Positions 1 through 11,494 of a stretch of DNA of 64,000 nucleotides are shown piece after piece. How positions within the stretch are numbered: the first letter of the stretch is position 1; every line of letters starts with the position of its first letter. The DNA comes from Bolinopsis microptera (Eukaryota > Ctenophora > Tentaculata > Lobata > Bolinopsidae). Under the pieces are notes generated by a model that made no database searches, was not told the DNA's origin, and saw nothing but the letters and a program-made list of their open reading frames with translations. The position numbers and the translations under genes were made by a program. The DNA lies in NCBI RefSeq assembly GCF_026151205.1, contig NC_087075.1, forward strand, positions 3,818,359 through 3,882,358. Direction: 5' to 3'.

Positions 1-289
1 AAATTCTGTGCCAACTCATGGCGCTTATTACATAGACTAGTGGTCCGTGCGCCGCGCATTATAATCTGATTAGAATTTAATCGACATAATATATCAAGTT
101 GCACATGAGGAAACGCGCAAGTCTTGGCTCTAAACATTTGTTTGTCGGTTTCACTCGGTTGTGACAGATTTGAACGAAGTACTCAAAAAGCTTTTGAGAA
201 ATACGTATTCGTAATTCGTATGCCGTACGTTTATATTTATAAGATTAAAGATACGCTACGTTGAGACGTTGAGATATTGTAATTCTTAA
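1..289. other. Unassigned AT-rich sequence
   Basis: No convincing open frame, RNA gene or repeat end is visible before the first family-A repeat. Confidence 0.5.
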
Positions 290-1137
290 TCACAATGCTG
301 GCAAGCATTACCGTCGCCCTTATATTCACAATACTATTTACCCCCTATACTAGTATATCCCCTTTATTGTTTTCCAGGCATTAAGATTCATCGAAAGTAG
401 TTCAGCAGGCATATTTAAGTTCAAAACATTCTAATTCAATGTTAAAGATGACAGGAATAAGAAATAGTTATGTGGAGGTTTTTAAGAAATTTGCGCAAAA
501 TACGCGCCAGCATGTTATACGAAATTAGGTAAAAAACCCAAAATCGCCATATTCAGGTGCCATAAGAACCATGTTAAAACTGAGTTAGAGATATGAAACT
601 TTGCAGGGCGTCTAGACCTTGACCAAATCGACTGTAAAAAAATTTCATGTTTCAGGAGTATCGGCAAGTGGGTTTTCTGGAACCCCTGTTTTACAACAGA
701 TTGTCGTGAAGTATATCACAATGCTGGCAAGCATTACCGTCGCCCTTATATTCACAATACTATTTACCCCCTATACTATTATATCCCCTTTATTGATTTC
801 CAGGCATTAAGACTCATCGAAAGTAGATCAGCAGGTACATTTAAGTTCAAAACATTCTAATTCAATGTTAAAGATGACAGGAATAAGAAATAGTTATATG
901 GAGGTTTTTAAGAAATTTGCGCAAAATACGCGCCAGCATGTTATACGAAATTAGGTAAAAAACCCAAAATCGCCATATTCAGGTGCCTTAAAAACCATGT
1001 TAAAATTGAGTTAGAGATCTGAAACTTTGCAGGGCGTCTAGACCTTGTCCAAATCGACTGTAAAAAAAATTTCATGTTTCAGGAGTATCGTGAAGTGGGT
1101 TTTCTGGAACCCCTGTTTTACAACAGATTGTCGTGAA
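290..1137 (+). repeat. Repeat family A, two head-to-tail copies
   Basis: Two copies of a 420-bp repeat lie in tandem (about 290-713 and 716-1137). Both start near ATCACAATGCTGGCAAGC and end near ACAACAGATTGTCGTGAAG. They differ by scattered substitutions. The same sequence returns at 3412-4395. The short open frames inside are not conserved between copies and I do not treat them as genes. Confidence 0.8.
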
Positions 1138-2157
1138 GATATATATATAATATATAATATAGACGCTTTTTGCAGTCAATTGTAGCCTACATTTAAGTGT
1201 CCGTAGATTCGAAAGTATAAACGATACAGTCATCTCGAACCACAGGTTTTAAAGATAATCGTTTAAGCTTTAGTTTACATTGTATTGAAAAATAATTTAA
1301 CGTCATCATCGTCACTTGATGACGTCATCAAATTAAGTGTTTTAAAAACTTGATTTTTGACAAAGTAACAACTTTTCAAATCGATTTTACGCTATTAAGG
1401 AGTAATTTTATTCAAAATCTGAGGACATTTTCATCTTAGATAATTGTTCAAGCATTCCGAAAATCTACCGGAATAGTTTCCTACCTTGCTCCTTCATAAA
1501 GATATTTGCTATTGAAGTTAGTGCTTTTTTGAAGAATAATTTTATAAAAACACAAAAGTTGTGAATTAGTATTCTCTGGTGTTGGGTCATCCCTTGGGTT
1601 GTGGAGCTCAATTTTGCTTCTTAAAGGTGTAAATTGTGTTATAGGCTAGTTTTAAAGTTAAAAATCGAAAAGGTGCACACGTGGGGACACGCCCAAATTT
1701 ATTTAAAATAGCTAAAATCACTAAAAATTTTGATTTTCACGATTTTTATCAACTTTGAAGTCCCGTTGTGACCCAAGTTCTTTTTGAAATCTTCTGAAAC
1801 TTTGCATGCTTATCAAACTATATATTAAATACCACTATGCAAAAATTTACGGTGATTCAATATTGTATGCGCACGCAACGTCCGCTCAAAGTTTGCACGT
1901 GCGAAAGGTGAGAATTTTGCTCATTCGAATTCGAATATATTCTGCTTTCCACGATATTTAAATGGCATTATATATGAATTTAATGCCAACTTGAATGAGT
2001 AAAAAGTGCCATATTCAGTCGGTTATCGACAGATATACCTAACTAAACACAAGGAAACGTTTTCAAAGGCAGAATTTCGAAATCGTCGGAATTACCTCCT
2101 TGTTAATGAAGTTTCGATTGTGTAAATTATCCCGACATTATAATCAAAAAGAGATGA
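1138..2157 (+). repeat. Repeat family B, copy 1
   Basis: This 1-kb AT-rich repeat begins in a TATATA tract followed by AGACGCTTTTTGCAGTCAA and ends beside the foldback element at 2158. Three further copies lie at 2489-3411, 4396-5470 and 5832-6854. All contain a short self-complementary segment near CACTTGATGACGTCATCAA. No coding frame is shared. Confidence 0.8.
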
Positions 2158-2488
2158 TATTTGACCAAAACCCATAATCATGGGTAGAGTGTACCGCTGC
2201 CAGTGTCTCTCTTTTCCAAACAAAAGGAAATGATATTAATTTGAGGAACCGTCCGCTAATGCAAATTGATACCGAGAATGAAATCGGTCGCTCGCTTTTC
2301 CCATTTAATAAGCTTTATTACAATTCGTAAGCCGTGAATGAATGGGAAAAGCGAGCGACCGATTTCATTCTCGGTATCAATTTGCATTTGCGGACGGTTC
2401 CTCAAATTAATATCATTTCCTTTTGTTTGGAAAAGAGAGACACTGGCAGCGGTACACTCTACCCATGATTATGGGTTTTGGTCAAATA
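2158..2488. mobile_element. Foldback element C, copy 1
   Basis: Two nearly perfect inverted arms of about 148 bp (2158-2305 and 2341-2488) flank a 35-bp loop containing AAGCTTTATTACAATTCG. The outer ends read TATTTGACCAAAACCC and its complement. No target duplication was recognised, because the element lies inside family-B repeats. Confidence 0.85.
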
Positions 2489-3411
2489 TACTTGTCGTAT
2501 ATTATATATATATAGACGCTTTTGCAGTCAATTATAGCCTACATTTAAGTGTCCGTAGATTCAAAAGTATAAAAGATACAGTCATTTCGAACCACAGGTC
2601 TTGAAGATAATCGTTTACACTCTAGTTTCCATTATATTAAAAAATAATTTAACGTCATCATCATCACTTGATGACGTCATCAAGTTAAGTGTTTTTAAAA
2701 CTTGGTTTTTAACAAAATAACAACTTTTCAAATCGATTTTAAACCATTAAGGAGTAATTTTATTCAAAATCTGAGGACATTTTCATCTTAGATAATTGTC
2801 CAAGCATTCTGAAAATCTACCGGAATAGTTTCCTACCTTGCTCCTTCATAAAGATATTTGCTATTGAAGTTAGTGCTTTTTTGAAGAATAATTTTATAAA
2901 AACACAAAAGTTGTGAATTAGTATTCTCTGGTGTTGGGCCATCCCTTGGGTTGTGGAGCTCGATTGTGCTTTCTAAAGATCTAAATTGTGTTATAGGCTA
3001 GTTTTAAAGTTGAAAATCGAAAAGTTGCACACGTGGGGACACGCCCAAATTGATAGAAAATTGCTAAAATTACTGAAAATTGCTGTTTTCACCATTTTTA
3101 TCAACTTTGGAGTCCCGTTGTGATCCAAGTTCTATATGAAATCTTCTGAAACTTTGCATGCTTATTAAATTATATATAAAATACTGCTATGCAAAAATTT
3201 ACGGTGATTCAATATTGTATGCGCACGCAACGTCCGCTCAAAGTTTGCACGTGCGAAAGGTGAGAATTTTGCTCATTCGTGATTTCGAATAAATTCTGCT
3301 TTCCCGCGATATTTAAATGGAATTATATATCAATTTAATGCCAACTTGAATGAGTAAAAAGTGCCATATTCAGTCAGGTAAAATTTCGAAATCGATGAAA
3401 TTACCTCCTAA
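2489..3411 (+). repeat. Repeat family B, copy 2
   Basis: The second copy of the 1-kb repeat is cut off at about 3411, where a family-A element begins. It therefore lacks the 3' part that in copies 1, 3 and 4 leads into a foldback element. Confidence 0.75.
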
Positions 3412-4395
3412 TCACAATGCTGGCAAGCATTACCGTCGCCCTTATATTCACAATACTATTTACCCCCTATACTATTATATCCCCTTTATTGTTTTCCAGG
3501 CATTAAGACTCACCGAAAGTAGTTCAGCAGGTTCATTTAAGTTCAAAACATTCTAATTCAATGTTAAAGATGACAGGAATAAGAAATAGTTATATGGAGG
3601 TTTTTAAGAAATTTGCGCAAAATACGCGCCAGCATGTTATACGAAATTAGGTAAAAAACCCAAAATCGCCATATTCAGGTGCCTTAAAAACCATGTTAAA
3701 ATTGAGTTAGAGATCTGAAACTTTGCAGGGCGTCTAGACCTTGTCCAAATCGACTGTAAAAAAAATTTCATGTTTCAGGAGTATCGTGTAGTGGGTTTTC
3801 TGGAACCCCTGTTTTACAACAGATTGTCGTGAAGATATATATATCTTCACGACAATCTGTTGTAAAACAGATCACAGTGCTGGCAAGCACGAGCGGTGTC
3901 TTTATTGGGGGAATACTATGTACCCCATTTACTATTACACCCCTTTACTATTACAACCCCTTTGGTACACGTTGGAAGCCTCTTTCGTGCACGCGAAGCG
4001 TGCACTACGGCCGGAGGCGGCGGCCGAAGGCCGCCGCCTCCGGCAGGAGTTTTTCAGGCATTAAGACTCATCGGAAGTCGTTCAGCAGATTTATTTTTAG
4101 TTCAAAACATTCTAATTTGATGTCAAAGATGACAGGAATAAAAAATAGTTATGTTGAGATTTTTAAGAAATTTGCATAAAATACTCGCCAGCACTGTTAT
4201 ACGAAATTCGGTAAAAAACCCAAAATCGCCATATTCAGGTGCCTTAAAAACCATGTTAAAATTGAGTTAGAGATCTGAAAATTTTCAGGGCGTCTAGACG
4301 TTGACCAAATCGACTGCAAAAAAAGTTTCAGGTTTCAGGAGCATCGGGAAGTGGGTTTTCTAGAACCCCTGTTTTACGACAGATTGTCGTGATAT
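3412..4395 (+). mobile_element. Repeat family A, two further copies with terminal inverted repeats
   Basis: Copy 3 (3412-3835) and copy 4 (3836-4395) meet at a palindrome. The 3' end of copy 3 (ACAACAGATTGTCGTGAAG) is followed by its complement, which is the 5' end of copy 4. Copy 4 therefore shows both termini as inverted repeats of about 25 bp, which suggests that family A is a MITE of about 550 bp. Copy 4 also holds a GC-rich palindrome at about 3975-4045. Confidence 0.7.
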
Positions 4396-5470
4396 ATACA
4401 TATATATATACATATATATATTCAGGGATAGACGCTTTGCCAGTCAATTATAGGCTATATTTAGGTGTCCGTAGATTCAGAAGCTTTAAAGATACAGCCA
4501 TTTCGGACCACAGGTCTTGAAGATAATTGTTTAGACTTTAGTTTACATTATGTTAAAAAGTAATTCAACGTCATCATCACCACTTGATGACGTCATCAAG
4601 TTAACCATTTTTAAAACTTGATTTTTCACAAAGTAATCATTTTTAAAATCGATTTTACGCCATTAAGGAGTAATTTTATTCAAAATTTGAGGGCATATTG
4701 AAGTTAGATAATTGTTTAAGCATTCTGAAAATCTACCGGAAAGTTTTTCTAGCTTGCTCCTTCATAAAGATATTCGCTGTTGAAGTTAGTGCTTTTTTAA
4801 AGAATAATTTTATAAAAACGCTAATTTTACGTTCTAGTATTCTCTGGTGTTGCACCATCCCTTAGGTTGTGGAGCTCAATTTTGCTTCCTATAGGTCTAA
4901 ATTGTGTCATAGGCTAGTTTTAAAGTTGAAAATCAAAAAGTTGCACACGTGGGGTCACGCCCAAATTGATAGAAAATTGCTAAAATCACTGAAAATTGCT
5001 GTTTTCACCAATTTCCGTCAACTTTGGAGTGCCGTTGTGATTACAGTTCTTCTTGAAATACTTTGAAACTTTGCATGCTTATCAAACTATATATAAAACA
5101 TCATTATGTAAAAATTTACGGTGATTCAATATTGGATGCGCACGCAACTTTCGCTCAAGGTTTGCACGTGCGAAAGGTTAAAATTTTGCTCATTCGTGAT
5201 TTTGAACAAATTCTGCTTTGCCACGACAGTTCAATGTCATTATATATGAATTGAGTATAAAGTGGCATATTCAGTCAGTGATCGACCGATCGCGATATGC
5301 TTACCTAAACACAAGGAAATATTTTTAAAGGAAAAATTTTGAAATCACCTCCTCATTAATATTAATGAAGTTCAAGAGTTTAAATCCCAATTAGTCAGAT
5401 TAATGAAGTTATGAGTTTACATTTCGGCTTTGTAAAGTACCCTGACATTATAATAATCAAAAAGAGATGA
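4396..5470 (+). repeat. Repeat family B, copy 3
   Basis: Third copy, more diverged than the others, running directly into foldback copy 2. Confidence 0.75.
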
Positions 5471-5831
5471 TATTTGACCAAAACCCATAATCATGGGTAG
5501 AGTGGACCGCTGCCAGTGTCTCTCTTTCCCAAACAAAAGGCAATGATATCAATTTGAATGACCGTTATCAAATGCAAAATGATACCGAGAATGAAATCGG
5601 TCGCTCGCTTTTCCCATTCATTTACAATTGAAATAGATTACATGTTATAAATCGAAACTTATTACAATTCGTAAGCCATGAATGAGTGGGAAAAGCGAGC
5701 GACCGATTTCATTCTCGGTATCATTTTGCATTTGATAACGGTCATTCAAATTGATATCATTGCCTTTTGTTTGGGAAAGAGAGACACTGGCAGCGGTCCA
5801 CTCTACCCATGATTATGGGTTTTGGTCAAAT
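5471..5831. mobile_element. Foldback element C, copy 2
   Basis: Arms of about 150 bp surround a longer loop (about 5620-5683). The arms carry private differences from copies 1 and 3, for example a TTATC-type block in place of GTCCGC. Each difference is matched on the opposite arm. Confidence 0.85.
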
Positions 5832-6854
5832 TATTATATATAATATGTATAGACGCTTTTTGCAGTAAATTGTAGCCTACATTTAAGTGTCCTTAGATTC
5901 AAAAGTGTAAACGATACAGTCATCTCGAACCACAGGTTTTAAAGATAATCGTTTAAGCTTTAGTTTACATTGTATTGAAAAATAAATTAACGTCATCATC
6001 ATCACTTGATGACGTCATCAAATTAAGTGTTTTCAAAACTTGATTTTTGACAAAGTAACAACTTTTCAAATCGATTTTTCACTATTAAGGAGTAATTTTA
6101 TTCAAAATCTGAGGATATTTTCACCTTAGATAATTGTTCAAGCATTCCGAAAATCTACCGGAATAGTTTCCTACCTTGCTCCTTCATAAAGATATTTGCT
6201 ATTGAAGTTAGTGCTTTTTTGAAGAATAATTTTATAAAAACACAAAAGTTGTGAATTAGTATTCTCTGGTGTTGGGCCATCCCTTGGGTTGTGGAGCTCA
6301 ATTTTGCTTCTTAAAGGTGTCAATTGTGTTATAGGCTAGTTTTAAAGTTAAAAATCGAAAAGTTGCACACGTGGGGATACGCCCAAATTGATTTAAAATA
6401 GCTAAAATCACTAAAAATTTTGATTTTCACGATTTTTATCAACTTTGGAGTCCCGTTGTGATCCAAGTTCTTTTTGAAATCTTCTGAAACTTTGCATACT
6501 CATCAAACTATATATTAAATACCACTATGCAAAAATTTACGGTGATTCAATATTGTATGCGCACGCAACGTCCGCTCAAAGTTTGCACGTGCGAAAGGTA
6601 AGAATTTTGCTCATTCGTGATTTCGAATATATTCTGCTTTCCGCGATATTTAAATGGCATTATATATGAATTTAATGCCACTTGAATGAGTAAAAAGTGC
6701 CATATTCAGTCGGTTATCGACAGATATACCTAACTAAACACAAGGAAACGTTTACAAAGGCAGAATTTCGAAATTGTCGAATTACCTCCTTAGTCCTTGT
6801 TAATGAAGTTTCGACTGTGTAAGTTATCCTGACATTATAATCAAAAAGAGATGA
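5832..6854 (+). repeat. Repeat family B, copy 4
   Basis: Fourth copy, very close to copy 1, leading into foldback copy 3. Confidence 0.8.
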
Positions 6855-7207
6855 TATTTGACCAAAACCCATAATCATGGGTAGAGTGTACCGCTGCCAG
6901 TGTCTCTCTTTTCCAAACAAAAGGAAATGATATTAATTAGTTAATTTGAATAACCGTCCGCAAATGCAAATTGATACCGAGAATGAAATCGGTCGCTCGC
7001 TTTTTCCATTCGATCACGGCTTACGAATTGTAATTGGTAATAAAGCTTATTGATTAGAAAAAGCGAGCGACCGATTTCATTCTCGGTATCAATTTGCATT
7101 TGCGGACGGTTATTCAAATTAACTAATTAATATCATTTCCTTTTGTTTGGAAAAGAGAGACACTGGCAGCGGTACACTCTACCCATGATTATGGGTTTTG
7201 GTCAAAT
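6855..7207. mobile_element. Foldback element C, copy 3
   Basis: Inverted arms surround a loop at about 7009-7058. The loop is the reverse complement of the copy 1 loop. Both arms carry the same extra bases around AATTAGTTAATTTG, absent from copies 1 and 2. Confidence 0.85.
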
Positions 7208-7290
7208 CACGTATACAAATTAAAGTACTTTCACTTATCACCTTCCCGGACCAAATTATAAGGAAAAGACCGTTTTATCAAATACAATAT

Positions 7291-7577
7291 GGGAGCGTTC
7301 ACATATGACGTCAGCAGCCAAGGGGGTATGGGGGTTTGGACATGTTGACGGTTGCTGGACGGGGAGGGGGAGGGGGGTCTGAGCCTTGCTGACGAGGACG
7401 TCAGCAGAAATGAAAAAAATTAAAATAAAATAAAACTTTGCTAATTTCTTTAATATTAGTACTTCTATTCGGTGAACTGAACTCTGTTGACCAACTGATA
7501 TCAGTCGCATACTCATTTTTCATTTTTCCTGCCTACACCCGTCAGCATTTCTATACCCCCTCGCTGGCTGACGGAAG
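7291..7577 (+). mobile_element. MITE family D, truncated copy
   Basis: This copy begins GGGAGCGTTCACATATGACG after a TAT trinucleotide and matches the left two thirds of the element at 8150-8616, including the GGGGTCTGAGCCTTGC stretch. The right terminus is missing. Confidence 0.6.
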
Positions 7578-7651
7578 GGCACAAAGACGTGAAACTTATT
7601 AAGAGACTATACCGGTGCCAAACTTTGAAATTGTTGTTTTCTTGAAAACCG

Positions 7652-7752
7652 ATAAAACTTTGAAGGAGAGCTAAGTTTGAGCTAGAATATGAAACAATTG
7701 CACTGCCACACGTGAAATGTAGCTCAAACTTGGCTCTCTTTCAAAGTTTTAT
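7652..7752. repeat. Inverted repeat of about 33 bp
   Basis: A 33-bp arm at 7652-7684 (starting GATAAAACTTTGAAGGAGAG) is repeated in reverse complement at 7719-7752 with a few mismatches and a 34-base loop. It is probably a remnant of a foldback or MITE. Confidence 0.6.
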
Positions 7753-8149
7753 CTATGTTGGTTTTGTACCCGTAAACTCTAAACAACTTTTACGTCTTTG
7801 CTTTTCGGAGTCAGTCGATACTTTCCCTCATCACATCATGTCCTAGTACCACATAGTCATAGTATATAGATATAGTACATACTATTATAATAGCGGTACT
7901 ATAATTAGTACTATTATAGGGTCACTTCACATAGCCATGTGTATAACTATACGCGTACTGCGTGACGCGCTTGTTTACTGCAAGCGAGAGGGCTCTGGTT
8001 AGAGCAATAGGGTCACTAATATTATTGTGCACCAACTAATTATATCCATTTCATTGGTCTCGACGTGATGAGGGACAGTCTACACTTATAGTTATACTGA
8101 TAGCTTCAAAAGTTCGAGCTGGAATATTGAACAATTGAGTTGTGGGTAT

Positions 8150-8616
8150 TGGAGCGTTCAGATATTATAACGTCAGCAGCCGAGGGGAAGGGCTGGTTTG
8201 GAAATTCTGAACGGGGGGCCGGGGGGTCTGAGCCTTGCAGAAATGTAACGTGAATTTTCGGGGAAATTGTTGGTTCAAATCAATTTTATTAACAATAAAA
8301 CTTCGCTAACTTCCTTAATATTAGTACTTCGGTGAACTAATTAACTCTGTTGACCAACTGTTTATATCAGTCGCATACTAATTTTCCCTGCCTACACCCG
8401 TCAGCATTTCTATACCCCCTCACTGGCTGACGGAAGGCGGAAAGGGGGTAGGTATTAAAGTATTAAGTAAGAGGGTTAAGAAGGCAAGGGGGTCTGGCGA
8501 ATGCTGACATCATTGGGGGGGGGGGGGGGGGGGTGCCCAATGCTGACAGAGGGAGGGGGGTAAAATTTTGCTAAAATCTTGCCGACGTCATAATATCTTA
8601 ATATGTGAACGCTCCC
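8150..8616 (+). mobile_element. MITE family D, complete copy
   Basis: The termini GGAGCGTTCA...ATATT and AATATGTGAACGCTCC are inverted repeats of about 25-30 bp with small gaps. TAT lies on both sides and also precedes the truncated copy at 7291, so a 3-bp target duplication is possible. A G homopolymer lies near 8516-8533. No coding capacity. Confidence 0.6.
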
Positions 8617-8963
8617 TATGCACCTTTTCCAAATTAAGTAAAATAAAACCACATTTATTTGAAAACTATCTAATTTCCATCTAATTTCCTGCTAATGTTC
8701 GACCTTAACTTAAACTATTTTACTGTTTACATTTGCCTCAACAAAGCGCGTATATTTAGATAAAGTGAAAGGTTTTAGTTATGAAAACATTCGGGCAACC
8801 ATACTTTTTACTGTTATCGTTCAACATAAGCATTTCAATTTATTCGTTCGCTGTTATCAGTTTCTTCGAGTATAGTTTTAGTTTTGCATTGAATGGAAAG
8901 TTAATTTTAGTTGTAATAATTTCAATTTTTCAGACCAGAGTCCAGAACTAGGTGATACTGATC

Positions 8964-9996
8964 ATGGCAGAAGTTCGTAAACAAAGACAAAAAAACTGTT
9001 CAAAATTCTCCTTTTTTGGACTCTTGTCTCTGTTAGTATTATCCTGTTCTTGAAACCAGACTTTGGGTCTATTATATCCAGTAAAGATTATGAAGGCAGT
9101 GTTACCAATGATCTTCATCTCACTCCACCTTCTCACCAGTGGATCGAACAGCAAATAAACCGGACTATGGCTATGTTAAACTATAAGGCCCTTAGTCCGC
9201 CCAACAAATGGATATGCAGGAAACCAAGACAAACTTACTATTTTCCTAAAATCAAGACCATATTCACAGGCATCCCCAAATCCGGGTCTTCAAACTGGAA
9301 AGAGTTCCTAATGAGAGCGGAAGGTACCTTGAACGTGAGTTTAGGACCAAGTCAAGTCAATACCATTGACAAGTTGTATTCCGATAAGTTCCGGTTAGGC
9401 GCTCATTCAAATGCTGCTGACGTTTACAAGGCGGTTAGAAGAGGTGAAAATATTTTCAGTTTTGCAGTGGTTCGCAACCCCTGGACCAGGTTGGTCTCCG
9501 GGTACAGAGACAAACTGTCCGGCGAGGTAACACCTGGGAGACCTGCTTTTGGAGGAATAGCCCGGAGAATAGCATATGAGATGAACCTGCAAGATAACAT
9601 GACCAATAGTGGAACACACCCCACTTTTAACCAGTATCTGAGATGGCTGGTGGACAATCCTAATAAGTTAAACGACCACTTTACACCCCAGCACCTCCAA
9701 CTGTGCATCCCTTCAGCTAGATACGACTACGTCATACCTTTGGAGTACAGCAGTGTGCTTAACAAGGACATTAACCAGAAGTAAAGATAAACACTACTCT
9801 GCAGCTGTCTAGTGCATATGACTCTGTTAGTGATCCTAGATTGCAGTCCTCAGCTGTTCTGGCCAGGGAGTGGCTCTATCAACAGGATCACCAGGTCATC
9901 GATAGATTGTACCACATTTACAAAGCGGATTTCGCTTTAATGGAATACAGCAACTTCTCCCACCCTGATTTTCCTTTACCGATGCATAGAAAGTAA
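8964..9996 (+). CDS. Carbohydrate sulfotransferase (HNK-1 ST/CHST8-14 type), single exon, two frameshifts
   Basis: Probable Golgi type II membrane enzyme that moves sulfate from PAPS to glycan chains (Sulfotransfer_2 family). The PAPS-binding motifs are clear: a 5'-phosphosulfate loop, TGIPKSGSSNWKEFL, at about 9270, and a 3'-phosphate motif, VVRNPWTRLVSGYRDKL, at about 9465. The start at 8964 gives a short basic cytoplasmic tail (MAEVRKQRQK), but this frame stops after 28 codons. The transmembrane helix and catalytic domain are in the next frame from an A7 run (8984-8990) onward. A second shift falls at about 9773-9778, after which an open frame of about 70 codons completes the C-terminus, ending HPDFPLPMHRK at the TAA at 9994. 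Both shifts fit one missing base in a short homopolymer. The gene is therefore either a young pseudogene or an intact intronless gene with assembly errors. Confidence 0.8.
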
Positions 9997-10156
9997 AATA
10001 AGTTCCTTTGTTCACTTTGGCTTGAAGAATTTTTTGGCATGTATACTTTTAGGCAACTTTGGGATTTTTTATTGCAAAAATGGCGCTCAATAATTGTAAT
10101 ATATAACTGTATATTGTTCTAGCTACAACATAGTCTATATATTCATTTGTAAATTG

Positions 10157-10540
10157 TGTCCATCTCCTTTCTGCTATGTTGGACGTACCATTAGGACTTT
10201 ACATGAAAGAGTAACCGAACATAGAGCTAACTATTATAAATTATTGAAAGATCCTTCCTTAAAACTTAATGATGATTTTTATCTGATGATAGTGACACTT
10301 ACAGTTTAGCAGTTCACCTTATAGACTTATAGACTCACATAACCTTTCTAATAGGCCTGATTTTGATGCTTCTTATAATGTTTTTATCCTAAAGAATTCT
10401 AGTCCTAGTAATTTAGAAGTTAACGAAAATCTACTTATACAAAAACTCAGAACTTTGAAACCTTATGGTATTAATTCATGTGCTCCTTTTGGTATGCCAC
10501 TTTTATTTGAAAATAAAACTTTTGATAATGGTCCTTAAAT
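10157..10540 (+). pseudogene. GIY-YIG endonuclease remnant of a Penelope-like retroelement
   Basis: Conceptual translation gives CYVGRTIRTLHERVTEHRAN, the GIY-YIG core as found at the C-terminus of Penelope-like elements. After a frameshift near 10285 and stops, the C-terminal stretch ENLLIQKLRTLKPYGINSC follows. The downstream 10725-10800 sequence recurs at 37928-38010, so a piece of the same family lies inside the DSL gene. The reverse transcriptase part is absent. Confidence 0.65.
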
Positions 10541-11494
10541 TATTCCACCCTTAATGCAGGGACTAGTATTTTTATCTACTAGTTGGGGCCTCACAACCCC
10601 CCATACCCGAGTGCTTCCCATTCCATTTTTGAGAGTTCGACTTCTTTTTACCTAACATCCTTTAGTTTTAATTATAATTTTCTGATATAATTGGAGTATT
10701 AACCCTTATCTTTATTAGGTACTGAAGATGTCCGAAAATGTTTTACCAATGATATGATGTTATAAAGATTTTGTTGGAATTTTTAAACTCATTCGTTGTC
10801 TGACTGTGGGAACTATTGATTTTTGTATATTGATTTAACTGTTCAAGTTCCTTCTATTATCTTATTATTAACTCTTCCATTTGCAAACTCGCATTTCAAT
10901 TTGTCATTATCATTGACTCTTACTTTATAAATTATTAACTTACCACGTATGCATTCGTCCCAAATCTGAATTTTTTTTCTTTATCATGAAATTCGGAATC
11001 GAAGCAAAATTTTCCATTTATGGATTTCGCTTCAGAAGCTTTCATCATGAGAGTATGAGTTACTGTAAAACTGGTTTCAGACTCCAGTGAGTGTATTGAG
11101 TCTCATGACAAATATGTACAGGTACATTTGTCATTGGAGACTTTTATGTAATGGCATGTTATCAGGTAAGGGAAGCTGCTTGTAGAGTACTGATTGTACT
11201 GAAGGGGGGTTGTAGTTGTATTATTTAATTAGTCGCTGCTCCATTAAAAGCTTAACAGCGTTTTTTATAGTTTTGTGCGGGCTATTTTTGGTTTTGAAGG
11301 CCTCTTTCTCAGCCTTTCTTAATTCTTTGTTTGGTTGAACTTTCCACTGTGTGACATGTACCAAATGTACTGAAATGTTATATTTCTAAGTCTGAAAGTT
11401 CATCTGTCCTAAATTTTGTTTTATCAGCAATTAAAGGAGAGTGAAAAATGCAAAGCCAGAAAGCAGGGTCCAGATTGTAAGATGACCAGGAAAA
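10541..11494. other. Intergenic/5' flank of the EGF gene
   Basis: Contains the 3' tail of the Penelope-like remnant up to about 10820. After that there is only AT-rich sequence upstream of the presumed first coding exon at 11495. No promoter motif could be assigned with confidence. Confidence 0.4.

Noticed and set aside
2338-2604. 88-codon ORF across a foldback right arm
   Set aside because: Lies in repeats, differs between copies, and has no domain.
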